DNA of 64,000 nucleotides from Actinomucor elegans (Eukaryota > Mucoromycota > Mucoromycetes > Mucorales > Mucoraceae). The notes under the pieces are model-generated. The model was not told the DNA's origin and did not search any database. It saw only the letters and a program-made list of their open reading frames with translations. This document shows positions 12,037 through 22,183 of this stretch, in pieces. Where the stretch lies: NCBI GenBank assembly GCA_026027325.1, contig JAMSLZ010000014.1:558001-622000 (forward strand), given 5' to 3'. Made by a program: the position numbers and the translations under genes. Within the stretch, counting starts at the first letter, position 1. Each line of letters opens with the position of its first letter.

Positions 12037-12575
12037 TGATATAAGGTAAAGTTTCTATAGAGTAAAGAAAGAAAAACGCGCGAAAAATACATCGAACCAA
12101 AAAAACCAGGCAAAAAAGAGAGTCCGAGTCTAAGCCAATCATTGTTTAGTAACTGCAAATGGCTTTCCAGAGAGTCATTTGTATGTCAGTACATATCACA
12201 TTCTCAGTAAATTAACCTTAAAGCATGTTATAAATCAATCAGTGGTTGCATAGCGTATATTATATATAAAAAAACAGGCCAGAAAGGACGCTCAAGCGAC
12301 AAGAGAGCCTAAATGTTTTATACTCCGATGGAAAACTTGACTTCATTGGCAGGCCAATGTACTCGCAGAAAATCTTCAAATTATACAGTTATTTCTCAGT
12401 CAATAATAAAGAGATTTTTTTTCACTATATAACAGATGACACTACTATTTAAAGTTGTCAATTGTCGTATTATAACGCTAAATAAGTTCGATAGTATTGC
12501 GCTTTCTGTCCTAAAATAATCATTTTATTATTTTACAAAGATTACATTATTTAAATTACTCTCTACAGCTTTGTG

Positions 12576-12794
12576 TTAAACAACCAAGTCTCGAATATGC
12601 ACCCCTTTTGCTTCAGAGTTAGGATTTAATTCTCTGTGATAAAAAAACTGATTTCCTGGTCCAAAAATTCGATCTTCTGAAAGTGCATACCTTAAGGCAC
12701 CTTGGTCCAAAATAGGGAAATATTGGTCAATTAAGCAGGAAGTCAGAATGTTGTTCAGTATTAGTTTGATATTTTTCTTTTTAAATATTTCCAT
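12576..12794 (-). pseudogene. Orphan ORF or gene remnant, unknown
   Basis: A 72-codon ORF beginning MEIFKKKNIKLILNN. Its second half (GPGNQFFYHRELNPNSEAKG) looks less biased than random AT-rich translation. Upstream on the same strand another short readable stretch (DGRLKQKLLVGYDPY) ends at a stop near a possible splice acceptor, as if exons or a decayed gene were present. I do not recognise the family and cannot assign a promoter or complete structure. It may be a relic of a transposon or gene, or chance. Confidence 0.2.
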
Positions 12795-13557
12795 GATACA
12801 GTTGTTGTCCTAATCAGTAAGGATCATAACCAACAAGTAATTTCTGTTTCAGTCGGCCGTCTTTGTTGTTTTATCAGAATTACCTCTGACTTTTGATTAT
12901 ACAAAGACAATAGTATGGCACCTCAATTATTCTTCAACAAGCTACAAGACATATATTAGCGAATGGTGCAAATTTTTGAAAGATAATGTCATAGATAATG
13001 TATATAGAAGAGTATATAGATGTAATTTTTTTTTTGGAACTTTATTATACATGAAATAATTGAATTATGGCTGCAATTTCAAAAGCATCAAAAACCCCTT
13101 TTATCAGAGATGAATCAATTAATAGAAACAAATGACAGACTCTCTTTACTTCATTAGATATTACAATTAAATTTTGCTTAAAGTTTTCAAAATATTTTCA
13201 GCTTTTAAAGGTATGAAAAATATATTAAAGCCTAGGCAAAATTTTCAGCTAGGTCAAGAGTTTCATCAGTCTTGCGGCCCCCTCTTATCACCCGTCTTGG
13301 ACTCCTATGGATCCCCTTGGTGTTCCATTTTTCGGTTTATTAATCAACAAATCAAATGTATACGACCTAGCAAAACTATGGCTCTAGTCATAAAGGACAA
13401 AGATCATATATCCATGGAAGTTTAACATTCAATGGGTTAAATTTCGAGGATACAAAAGATATTTTCGAGTAAAACTAAATAAATAAAAAATCGCATACAA
13501 AAGAATTGATAACTTGGTAAAGAAGATCTATAAACTCATATTTTCGTATTTAATTTG

Positions 13558-13612
13558 AAACTTCTTTTCTCTCTCTCTTTCTCTCTTTCTTTCTCTCTCT
13601 CTCTTTTTTTTC
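13558..13612 (+). repeat. CT-rich polypyrimidine tract in 5' leader
   Basis: About 55 bases of almost pure C and T, mostly CTCTCTTT repeats followed by a T-run, lie 47 bases upstream of the SWIB gene start codon. Such pyrimidine tracts are common in fungal promoters and 5' leaders near transcription starts; a role here is inferred. Confidence 0.6.
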
Positions 13613-13658
13613 TTGGCTATTTATCAGTTCCAACGAGAATTATACTCAATTCAATAAC

Positions 13659-14545
13659 ATGGATAATCACGGCGACCATGATCTTAACAATAACCTGTTA
13701 TTATCAGGTAAATAAGACTTGGGTACCTAATGTCACTTATTAAACTGACTAGAGATAGATTTATTCTTGTGGGATAATCCCGATAATAATCCTATATCTT
13801 CTGATCTAATGGATGAAGCCTATCTGCTTGGTGAACCTTCATTTCCTACACCACCATTATTCTTGAATCAGCAGCCAAATATGACTGACAGCTCATTTTT
13901 GAACACATTTCTTCAAGAAAAAGACTATATTATCAATGAACCCTCATTTCTTATGTTACACCATCCGCATAATAATAATGATCTTTGTGTGGAACCGGAT
14001 GTAGAACATAGTATGTCTGTAAAACGTAAAAACTCGTTGAAAGATAGCATCCAAGGAATTACGAAAAAGCCCAGAAAGAGAAAGAAGAGACCTGTCGATC
14101 CAAATGCGCCTCCCAAACCTAAACGTATCACGGGCTTAAATAAGCCCCTGCTCCTAAGTACATCATTACAAACAATCATGAATGGAGCAACTCAAGTAAG
14201 TTGACAGTAATACATAATTAATCATGGTTAACGATGTAGTAGTTATCCAGACCGGAGATTGTTAAACGATTATGGACTTACATCAAAACCAATCAGTTAC
14301 AAGACCCAATCGATCGACGTTTTATATTATGTGATGAAAATCTCAAGGCCATCTTTCAAAAGGACCGCGTGAATAGCTTTGGTATGAATCGAGATTTATC
14401 TGCCCATTTAACAAAGATAGATATTACAAGCCCACCTTCTTTTTCTCTTGTGAGAGAGGATTGCTCTCCCGTGCCAAGTGCCGAAACACCAGACATCATG
14501 ACACCAAGCGACACTGAGATATTACAGAAATGGAGCAATTTTTAA
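13659..14545 (+). CDS. SWIB/MDM2-domain protein (Uaf30/Spp27/Tri1-like)
   Basis: Exons 13659-13707, 13759-14195, 14243-14545 encode 262 residues. The N-terminal half is acidic and Asn/Pro-rich (MDNHGDHDLNNN, PTPPLFLNQQPN). A basic Lys/Arg patch (KKPRKRKKRPVDPNAPPKPK) resembles a nuclear localisation signal. It is followed by a SWIB domain: ITGLNKPLLLSTSLQTI, then across the second intron LSRPEIVKRLWTYIKTNQLQ, then RRFILCDENLKAIF and FGMNRDLSAHL. Proteins of this kind act in RNA polymerase I activation or chromatin remodelling; which applies here cannot be decided. A Ser/Pro-rich tail follows the domain. Start chosen because the first exon, 16 codons plus one base, joins in frame to DLFLWDNPDNNP. 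Confidence 0.85.
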
Positions 14546-14663
14546 GTTAATCTATACCTTTTGTCTTTTTCGAAAAAAAAAACCAGTTTTTTTTTATTAT
14601 ACAAATACAATCACCAACAAGACACACACATACATTATATATATAAAGATCATTTGAGATAAA

Positions 14664-15197
14664 CTAGTAATAAGGTTCATGCGTTGAGAATTCAATAGTG
14701 GGCACATCCAACCAGTCTTTTTCGTCCGTTAATGTCAAGAATTCGCCTTGTTTAAGCAGTTGCTTCGAGTATATAAAATCAGCAACATATGGAGAAGAAT
14801 CAACAAATGAATACAGCATTAGCTCAGCAAGGTCATGGGTAGAAGGTTCTTGCTCGCAGATATCATAGTCATGGTCTCGGTCACAGGTCAAATCCATAAA
14901 GACGAGATCTGGCGTGGAAACTGGTGCAGGCTCCTTTGGTGTTGATCTGATATTAACTGCAGGAACTTCAGCCAATGGCGCGGAAACTGGCACAGGTTCC
15001 TTTGGTGTCGATTCGATAGTAACTGTAGGAATTTCTTCAATCGAGGGCGTTGATTGGCCGCTCATTGGAGTAGATAATCCACTTGCTGGAGTTGATGAAG
15101 ATGCAGAAGAACTGGCATTGCTCTTTTTGTTTTTGTTGTTTTTTCGGCTCTTATTTTTGCTTTTCTTGTTATTCTTGCTGTATTTTCTAGCAGGCAT
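14664..15197 (-). CDS. Uncharacterised protein with Lys-rich N-terminus
   Basis: Uninterrupted 177-codon ORF starting MPARKYSKNNKKSKNKSRKN. The N-terminal 30 residues are almost all Lys, Asn, Arg and Ser, suggesting nucleic-acid binding or a nuclear or nucleolar signal. The middle is Ser/Thr/Pro-rich and carries an internal duplication (IESTPKEPVPVSAP and IRSTPKEPAPVSTP). The last 60 residues are acidic with few charges repeated and end in THEPYY. No known domain recognised. It is divergently arranged with the Ecm33-like gene (356 bp between starts). Lack of frame breaks and clear domain-like composition zones support a real gene, but expression is unproven. Confidence 0.6.
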   Translation of the reverse strand: MPARKYSKNNKKSKNKSRKNNKNKKSNASSSASSSTPASGLSTPMSGQSTPSIEEIPTVTIESTPKEPVPVSAPLAEVPAVNIRSTPKEPAPVSTPDLVFMDLTCDRDHDYDICEQEPSTHDLAELMLYSFVDSSPYVADFIYSKQLLKQGEFLTLTDEKDWLDVPTIEFSTHEPYY

Positions 15198-15553
15198 ATT
15201 TGTTATTGTTGGCTTGAAAAAAAAATGGTTTTATCGAGGAAAAAGAAAGAAACAAAGGCTTTTTTTTAAAGAGGCCTCTTGGAACAGTTTATATAGTTAC
15301 CTTACTCTGACACAACAGACGTCTACTCATCGTGTTTGATATCATGTGTGTGTGATACCTTTTGATTGGGGTTCGTGGGTATCAAAGCTCAGTTTCGATT
15401 TCACCTATTTGGTACCCTACAAAGAGAGGTTTTTCCGTAGAATACAAACACATTCTTGCCAGTTTATTTCAAATTCGACAAATGGTACATACAAAGTAAA
15501 TGTATAAAAGGAAGTTTTCTATATGATTATCTTCTTTATCTATTATATTTCCT
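15198..15553. promoter_or_regulatory. Divergent promoter region with TATA box for the Ecm33-like gene
   Basis: A 356-bp gap separates two divergent start codons. TATAAAAG at 15503-15510 lies about 50 bp upstream of the cell-wall gene ATG on the + strand, a good TATA position for a short 5' leader. A CCCTTTGTTT-like motif and A/T runs lie near the other start. Confidence 0.55.
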
Positions 15554-16925
15554 ATGACTAGATTTGCCTTAACTACCATTGTTTTAGCTACCTTGTATGC
15601 CACGGCCTATGCTCAATGTAAGGTTTTGTACTCATGTAGTGTAACCCCATTCTAAATATACTATTAGCCGCTTGCGAAAAGAACATCAAGGTCCTTAACC
15701 AAGGTGACTTGGATGCTATTAAAGGTTGTAAAACCTTCAAGGGTATCATTGAAGTCGACCACGCCAACCTTGTCACATTAAGATTGGACGGTGTTGAAGA
15801 GCTTGTAGGTGATTTGATCCTCACTGGCAATGTCGACCTTCAAACATTTATGGCACCTGATTTGCAAAAAGTGGACGGTAAAATCAGAATTGAAAACCAT
15901 ACTATTCTCAACAAGGTCGACCTACCCAAGTTGACTGAAGTCAAAGGAATGTCGTTGGCCGTATTACCTGCATTGGAGAACATTAATTTCCCCGCGGGAC
16001 TTTCCAAGGTCGGTTCCATGCGCATTGAAGATACTCGGGCTCCTTCAGTTGATGGTTTCAAGCCCGAAACACTTGAATCCTTTAGTTTGTTGAATAACAA
16101 TTACATTAAATCATTTGATTTCAGCAGCGTCAAGGAAGTCAATGGCGAGGTATTGATTCTCGGTAATAACAGAGCTTTGTCATTTGAGGTAAACGAATAT
16201 AATAAGCAGCGTATTTATCTTTTGTATTAACACATCATTAGGCTAGTAACTTGGTTAGTCTTAGAACTGCTACTTTCTTGAACTTAGCTAGTGTTAGCAT
16301 GCCCGCTCTTACGGCAGTTAGAGCCGATATCTCGTTCCACGATAACGAATTCACAAATCTTAATTTGGACAAGGTTGAAACTATCGATGGTACCTTGGCT
16401 ATTGCCAATAATAACAAGCTCACAGAAACTTCGTTCAAGAGCTTGGCTCGTGTTAATGGTGCCTTGTCTATTGGTAACAACACTGAACTTACTGCCATTG
16501 ATGGTTTTCCTATTTTATCTGAAATCCACGGTACTGTTGATTTGGCTGGTGGCTTCCATTCTTACTCTTTACCTGCCCTTCAAGACGTCCGTGGTGGCAT
16601 GCGTCTTCAAACTACCTCAACCAAGCTCGGTTGTTCTGACATCGAACGCAAACTCAAGGGAGAAAACATTGTTAAAGGAGATACTTGGAGCTGCTCTGCC
16701 AGTATGCAAGAGTCAAATATGATCCCAACTGTCGGTCAGAACCCCACTTCCCCCAAAACCGGTAGTTATGGAGGAGGCTCAAGTTCTAGCAGCGGACAGG
16801 GTGGTAGTAGCGCTGGTGGTAACAATATGGAATCTTCTTCTTCCAGTGGTGCAACTCAAGTCATTGCTCAAGGCTCCACTTGGTTGGCTGCCGCTATTGG
16901 TTTGATCTATACTTTAGGCCATTAA
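15554..16925 (+). CDS. Ecm33/Sps2-like GPI-anchored cell-wall protein (receptor L-domain type)
   Basis: Exons 15554-15617, 15668-16188, 16242-16925 give 422 residues. The protein has a secretory signal (MTRFALTTIVLATLYATAYA), then about 290 residues of leucine-rich L-domain repeats with patterns such as LVTLRLDGVEELVGDLILTG and VNGALSIGNNTELTAI. After a Cys-containing end segment (LGCSDIERKLKG, TWSCSASMQ) comes a Gly/Ser-rich stalk and a hydrophobic C-terminus (STWLAAAIGLIYTLGH) preceded by small residues suitable as an omega site. This is the architecture of Ecm33, Pst1 and Sps2, which support cell-wall integrity in ascomycetes. Processing and surface location are inferred from these signals. 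A TATA box lies about 50 bp upstream. Confidence 0.88.
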
Positions 16926-17690
16926 ATCAAACTACAAATGTTTCATATCTTACACTTTTTAATAAATTTTAACTTATTTTTTTTTCCTAAATGCATCAAT
17001 AAACGTTACTTTATCACGCTATATATTTTATCTTGTTACCAATAGATCCAGTCTTTCAAGCTTGTAGATCATCTCATTCTTTAATGTAAGCAAAGCCAGG
17101 CATTTGGGCCTTTTGGAATGTGGGGAACTTTAGGTTTAGGTTTTTCCTTCCGGGCCATTGGTTCATTCAGATATGTGCGCCATCTGTTCTCTTATAGTAT
17201 TAGGTATCTGATTCAAAGTTAAAGTTTATGAATACAATTGATTTTTCTTCGATGATACCATTGGGAGATATTACTAAATTACAATATGCTGGCGACAAAT
17301 ACCGGTTTATCATGACTATTAACTTTTATAATCTAATATGATCATTAGCTTCTTTAAGATCATATATATATATTCGACAATGCTTGATATTATCTACTAG
17401 AATTTACCAATTTTAATAATAGATGGAGATTGAACAATATGCTTATGGTTCTGGTTCAGAAAAATGAGTGAAATTATTCCATTCTTTTTAGTTCTATAAA
17501 GGATTAAATACAACCTTTTTATTTCAGGAAATATATAAAAATGCATATGCTCTATTGAAATACACCAAGCGAGAAGTTTACTCAGGTAGTTTCTTTAAAA
17601 CTTCGACGACATATGATCTTTGTTCATTAGCACAAAATTGCATATAGTACTATTGTACTAAACCTGTATCATTCAAGAAACATTTAGTGC

Positions 17691-17721
17691 TATAAACTTT
17701 ATTAAATTAATAAAGGTTATA
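17691..17721. repeat. 31-bp near-perfect palindrome
   Basis: TATAAACTTTATTAA and TTAATAAAGGTTATA form 15-bp arms around one central base, with one mismatch. A second hairpin (TAGTAC, TATT, GTACTA) lies 30 bp upstream at 17645-17660. Neither is next to a recognised gene end. A cruciform or protein-binding role is possible, but AT-rich DNA yields such palindromes by chance more often than balanced DNA. Confidence 0.45.
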
Positions 17722-18481
17722 GGATTATGGTTACCATGCTGGATACCGAGATTTCAATTTTAAGCGTATTCTGAATAAAAAAAGTTGTAAATTGCCAACG
17801 CTGAAAAATAACAGAATGTAGATCTCAAAAGTAGATCTCTTGATCAAGCTCGATTTATTGTTGCATCAGAATGGTATTCCTTGTTTAAAATGAACTCTGA
17901 TTGCTGGTTGAATTGCAGATCTACTCGATCGCATTCAATGATGTGTAAAGATTGTTAATTTTTAACATTAACAAAATGGTCGCATTCTCCCCTGCACTTA
18001 ATCAAAAATCTCAGTGCTACTTGACTATAAAGTGTTTACCACTAAATAGACCTAAACCAAATGTTGTTAAATTTAGAGGCTTATGTGTGAAATCAGATAT
18101 ATAATCACTTGGGTTTGTGAACCGCCTGATTACAGATAGTGTATTATTCAGGAATATAAACCAACAACCGAAGTTAGGCAGAGTCCCCTCCCCCCCCCCC
18201 CAATTGGGTGTTTGTATCTAAATAACAGGTACTTGGCAGTACATAAACAATTAAGCATACAAAGGTAGATCACTGTTTAGTTTTAAATGTACTCTACGCG
18301 CCGATGCCATTCCAAGAAGTTCAACAGATGCAGTCTGCAATGTGTCATTGTTTGAATAATGTTGTAAAATGACAGTTTTTCCTTATCTGACCTTTCACCG
18401 ACGACAGGAAATAAAGCAGACAAGTCGACGAGCCGTCTAGTTCTGTTTTCGATCTACTAAAGTATTATATATAGAAATTCC

Positions 18482-18485
<4 letters not shown>

Positions 18486-18517
<32 letters not shown>
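18486..18517 (+). repeat. Poly(A) tract of 32 bases
   Basis: Uninterrupted run of 32 A about 200 bp upstream of the MFS start codon. Long poly(dA:dT) tracts exclude nucleosomes in fungal promoters; length may also be unstable or imprecisely sequenced. Confidence 0.8.
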
Positions 18518-18519
<2 letters not shown>

Positions 18520-18720
18520 AATTGTTCTTGGGTAATGTAAGTATTACTCATCATGTATGTAAATACAATCAAATATCTAGATCTTGAATGAGCGAATGAT
18601 GATCGCATGAGTAAGATGGTCCTGCTTGCATCAAGCCTATTTTTTCCCTTAATTTACAGCTTCCTTTTTCTCCTCTCCTTTCTCCTCCTATATTCCTTTT
18701 TTCTTTCTTTCATTTTATCA

Positions 18721-21095
18721 ATGAATCAACAAGAAACACTATCACGAAGCTATACGGATAGTATATCTAGTTATCTCTATGATTCAACCGATCAAACACA
18801 TCCTGAAAACCACCATAGGCCTACCTCAATTCATTCCAATCAAAGTCATTACAACACGACTGGTTACACGACGCCCATTACCGCTATGGCAAAGGGCCGA
18901 TCCATAATGGATATCACTGATCATAGCAAATTACCAAGAAGAGGTTCTGCAGTAACAGACAATGGCTCTTTTTATTATGATTCTATTCGAGAAGAAGACG
19001 ACTATAGTAATAGTAGTGGTGGTAGTCAGTTCAGCGACGAGAACACTGAAGAAGCGATAACACCGTTACCTAAATTACAAATGCTTATCGTTTCAATCAT
19101 CTTGTTTAGCGAGCCTTTGACGTCTACCATCTTGTTCCCCTTCATTTATTTTATGGTAAGTAGAACATGAATAGGTGAAACGAAACTTACACAGTATGTA
19201 GTTGAAAGATTTTCACTTATCAGACGATGAAAAAGAAATTGGAGCATATGCGGGATGGATTAGTAAGTTTGTGTGTGTGTGCGTTAATGCAGCTGTTTAT
19301 GTAAACTAAAACAATTTGTTACCGCAGCATCTGTTTTCTTCGTTGCTCAGTTTTGTACAGCTATTATGTGGGGTAGAATATCCGATCGACATGGTAGAAG
19401 ACCAGTCTTGTTGACTGGATTGATTGGTAACTCATTATCTTCTTGTTTGTTTGGACTAAGTAAGAACCTATGGTGGGCCATTGGATCACGAGCCCTGTGT
19501 GGTATCATGAATGGTAATTCAGGTGTTGCCCGTAGTTTGGTTAGTGAAATCACCGATAATACAAATAAGGCCAAAGCATTCGCAATTTTTGGCTTCTGTT
19601 GGGGTGCAGGCATGATTGGTAACGTATATTTCAAAAGAGGGGGAGGAGAAGCTTCTGTTAAATTTATCCAGAAATGTTATATTAATCAATCATTTCTTAT
19701 GCATCTTGAATTAAAATACACTATTTATGATTAGCCGGTAAGACATTAATGTCCTGTATCAAATGTAAAGGAACTAACAATGTTATTGTATAGGCCCAGC
19801 TTTAGGTATAGTTCATGTCTTTTGATGAATTGTTTGGTTTATTAAATTCCTTTTTTTGTATAGGCGGATATCTATCTAAACCAGCAGAACATTTCCCATC
19901 ACTATTTGGCGATTGTCAATTCCTCATTGAATACCCATACTTTTTACCATGCTTTATTTCTGCTTGTGGGTCTGTGGTTGGTTTTGTGATTGGTTACTTT
20001 TACCTAAAGGAATCCAATCCCACTGTTCTGGCCAGTAAAAAATGGGAAGCAGATCAAAACGAACGCACAGCGCTTTTAAGACATGATGTATGCATCAACG
20101 ATAATGCTGAGTGCAAACGAACTATTCCAAAGAGTGTTTCCATCCGTCACATCACTAAAACATCTGTTATTGTGATTTTCGCCTACTCGTAATATATAAT
20201 GTTTTGCCATTTATACAGCATATATGTATATATCTAACCATATGTATGTGCATAGACTATTCTCCTTCCATGCTATGGTATTCGATGAAGTTCTTCCTCT
20301 TTACTTTACTGCACCTGTATATGCTGGCGGTTTGGGTGTTACTTCTACGGATTTTGCTAAAACCTTGTCAGTATTTGGCATTGCACAGCTATTTTTCCAG
20401 TTTGGCATCTATCCCCGCTTGACCAAACGCTTCAATACGCTAGCGCTTTGTCGATTCAGTTTCTTATTATTTGTGCCTCTTTACTTTTTGTTTCCAGAGC
20501 TAAGCACATTTAGAGTATGGATTATTGAGCAGGTGATATCTGCTGGTGGAGGTGATCCTGGTAGCCAGCATTGGTTATTTAGATCTGGCTATATGTTTTT
20601 GTTATTGTTTCGGTTTTTTGGAAATTGTTTAGCATTTACAGGCCTTGGTATCATGGTAAATATCAGGTTATAAAGGCGAAGATCATTTAATGATATATAT
20701 ATATATATTTGAATTGTAGGTCAGTACATCTGCTTCTCCAGAAATTCTCGGTACTGTTAATGGGTAAGATCTATATGGGTATGCAAAACGATTTTTAATC
20801 TTTTGTTTATAGTATTTGCCAATCTTGCTTGTCATTGGTTCGAGCTTTAGGTATGTAGGGTATGCTTCTATTGATTTTGACGACTCATTGTTATCATGTA
20901 GGACCTACATTTGGAGGCACTTTATGGTCAATATCACTTCGTGATGGGAACAAGTTCCCTCTTGACCGGCATTTAGTCTACTATTTGATAGGGATACTGG
21001 GATTTGTTGGATTTATTCAAAGTTTCTTTATACCAAAACATGTAGCTTTAGGCGGTACTAAAAAGAAGAAACTGACTGACGTCATGTTAGAATAA
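18721..21095 (+). CDS. Major facilitator superfamily transporter (YCR023C/ZIFL-like)
   Basis: Exons: 18721-19155, 19202-19262, 19328-19618, candidate 19735-19737, 19794-19805, 19864-20188, 20256-20655, 20720-20763, 20813-20850, 20902-21095; 600 residues. A Ser/Thr-rich cytosolic N-terminus of about 110 residues precedes twelve expected membrane spans. MFS motif A is GRISDRHGRRPVLLTG, and the fifth span carries GPALGGYLSKP. The 12-nt exon encodes part of GPALG and is required to keep frame and motif. An extra 3-nt exon bounded by TTAG and GTAAGA would restore the usual MIxGPALGG spacing and divide a 175-nt intron into 116 and a typical 56 nt. Substrate unknown; relatives include drug and zinc or organic-anion facilitators. 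Start at 18721 (MNQQETLSRS) was chosen over 18607 because the intervening DNA is a pyrimidine-rich leader. Confidence 0.88.
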
Positions 21096-22183
21096 TAAAC
21101 AAAATCATATCAATCAATGTTTTGAAGCTGGCGAGCCTATTTTGTATGGGACATATAGAACTTGCCAGAGTTTAATTACACCTTCTTTTAAGCCATTGGT
21201 TGGTCAGGAGATTTATACTGTAAACGTTTCTGAGACTTTTTTTGAACAATCCTCCAAATGTGGTTTGGAATGATAATTACGAGCTGGTATAAAGTGTACT
21301 AGCATACGTTTCGCAGCCTTTGATGACCCTTAATGATATCGAGTTATTTTTGATTTTTATATGCTTTTTTTGATGTTTATTTTTTTGTAAAATGTCCATC
21401 TTGTAGATAAAGATACTTCTAAAAAAGTTTTATAAAAAAAGTATTGGTAAACTCAAAGAATAGCTTGGTGATAAACATGCCTTGAAAATAAACTACCTAT
21501 AGACAAAAGAATACATCAAAATTGGAGTAAAGAATTTGTATCAGGAACTAGAAAATTTGATAAAAGCAGCCAGTGATTGGACAGCTTTAATTAAAAATTG
21601 GTACTCAGTTTACTTTTATTGGATAGTGGAGAAAGAAAATGATATTCTTGAAGTTCGATTTCAAATCCCAAAATTTCACTTTGATTACTTTAACGCGAGT
21701 TTAGCATAATAGAAAAGGACAAATAGATACAAAGTACTTTAATAAAACTTGTAGATAAATTAATTGTGGATTGAATGATATATGAATAAATATAAACCTT
21801 ATACCAGCTTTTATTAAAAAAGTAGTCATTACTTGGTAACGTTGTATTTTTTTCATTTCATGCCATCATATCGTGCTTTATATAGGAGAAATAATATAAA
21901 GAAACTACGGATAAAGACATATATATGTACTGTGTAGTTTGATATTATAAACCAAGCCTTTACAATGAAACTTTGTATTCGAAAGATGAGACCAAAGTTT
22001 TCAAAAAATAGAAGCAAAGGAGGGTAGCCTTACAAAAAAAAAAAAAAAATTTAGACTTCTTAGCGCCAGCAGTTAAGGTAAAACGAATCAATTTTTTTCC
22101 CTACTGCCTAATACTATATTCTTTTTTTCTATTAATCACGCGTTAAATCGAAAAAGAACAACCTACTCTTTGTTATATATATA
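21096..22183. other. Intergenic spacer
   Basis: About 1.1 kb AT-rich DNA between two same-strand genes. No gene, RNA or repeat supported beyond A- and T-runs (for example 22034-22049). Confidence 0.65.

Larger units (their letters stand above)
12037..13658. other. Intergenic spacer with one doubtful ORF
   Basis: AT-rich region between DDB1 and the SWIB gene. It contains a 72-codon ORF on the minus strand (listed separately) and, just before the SWIB gene, a CT-rich tract. Nothing else could be supported. Confidence 0.6.
16926..18720. other. Intergenic spacer with palindromes and homopolymers
   Basis: No gene supported. The region contains two adjacent palindromes (17645-17660 and 17691-17721), a C12 run at 18190-18201, a 32-base A-run at 18486-18517, and a pyrimidine-rich stretch (about 18640-18720) leading into the downstream MFS gene. 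An upstream in-frame ATG at 18607 lies in this pyrimidine tract and was not used as the start. Confidence 0.65.

Noticed and set aside
18607..18720. Upstream in-frame ATG adding 38 hydrophobic residues to the MFS transporter
   Set aside because: The segment is a pyrimidine-rich leader whose translation is Leu/Phe/Ser low complexity; the ATG at 18721 fits better.
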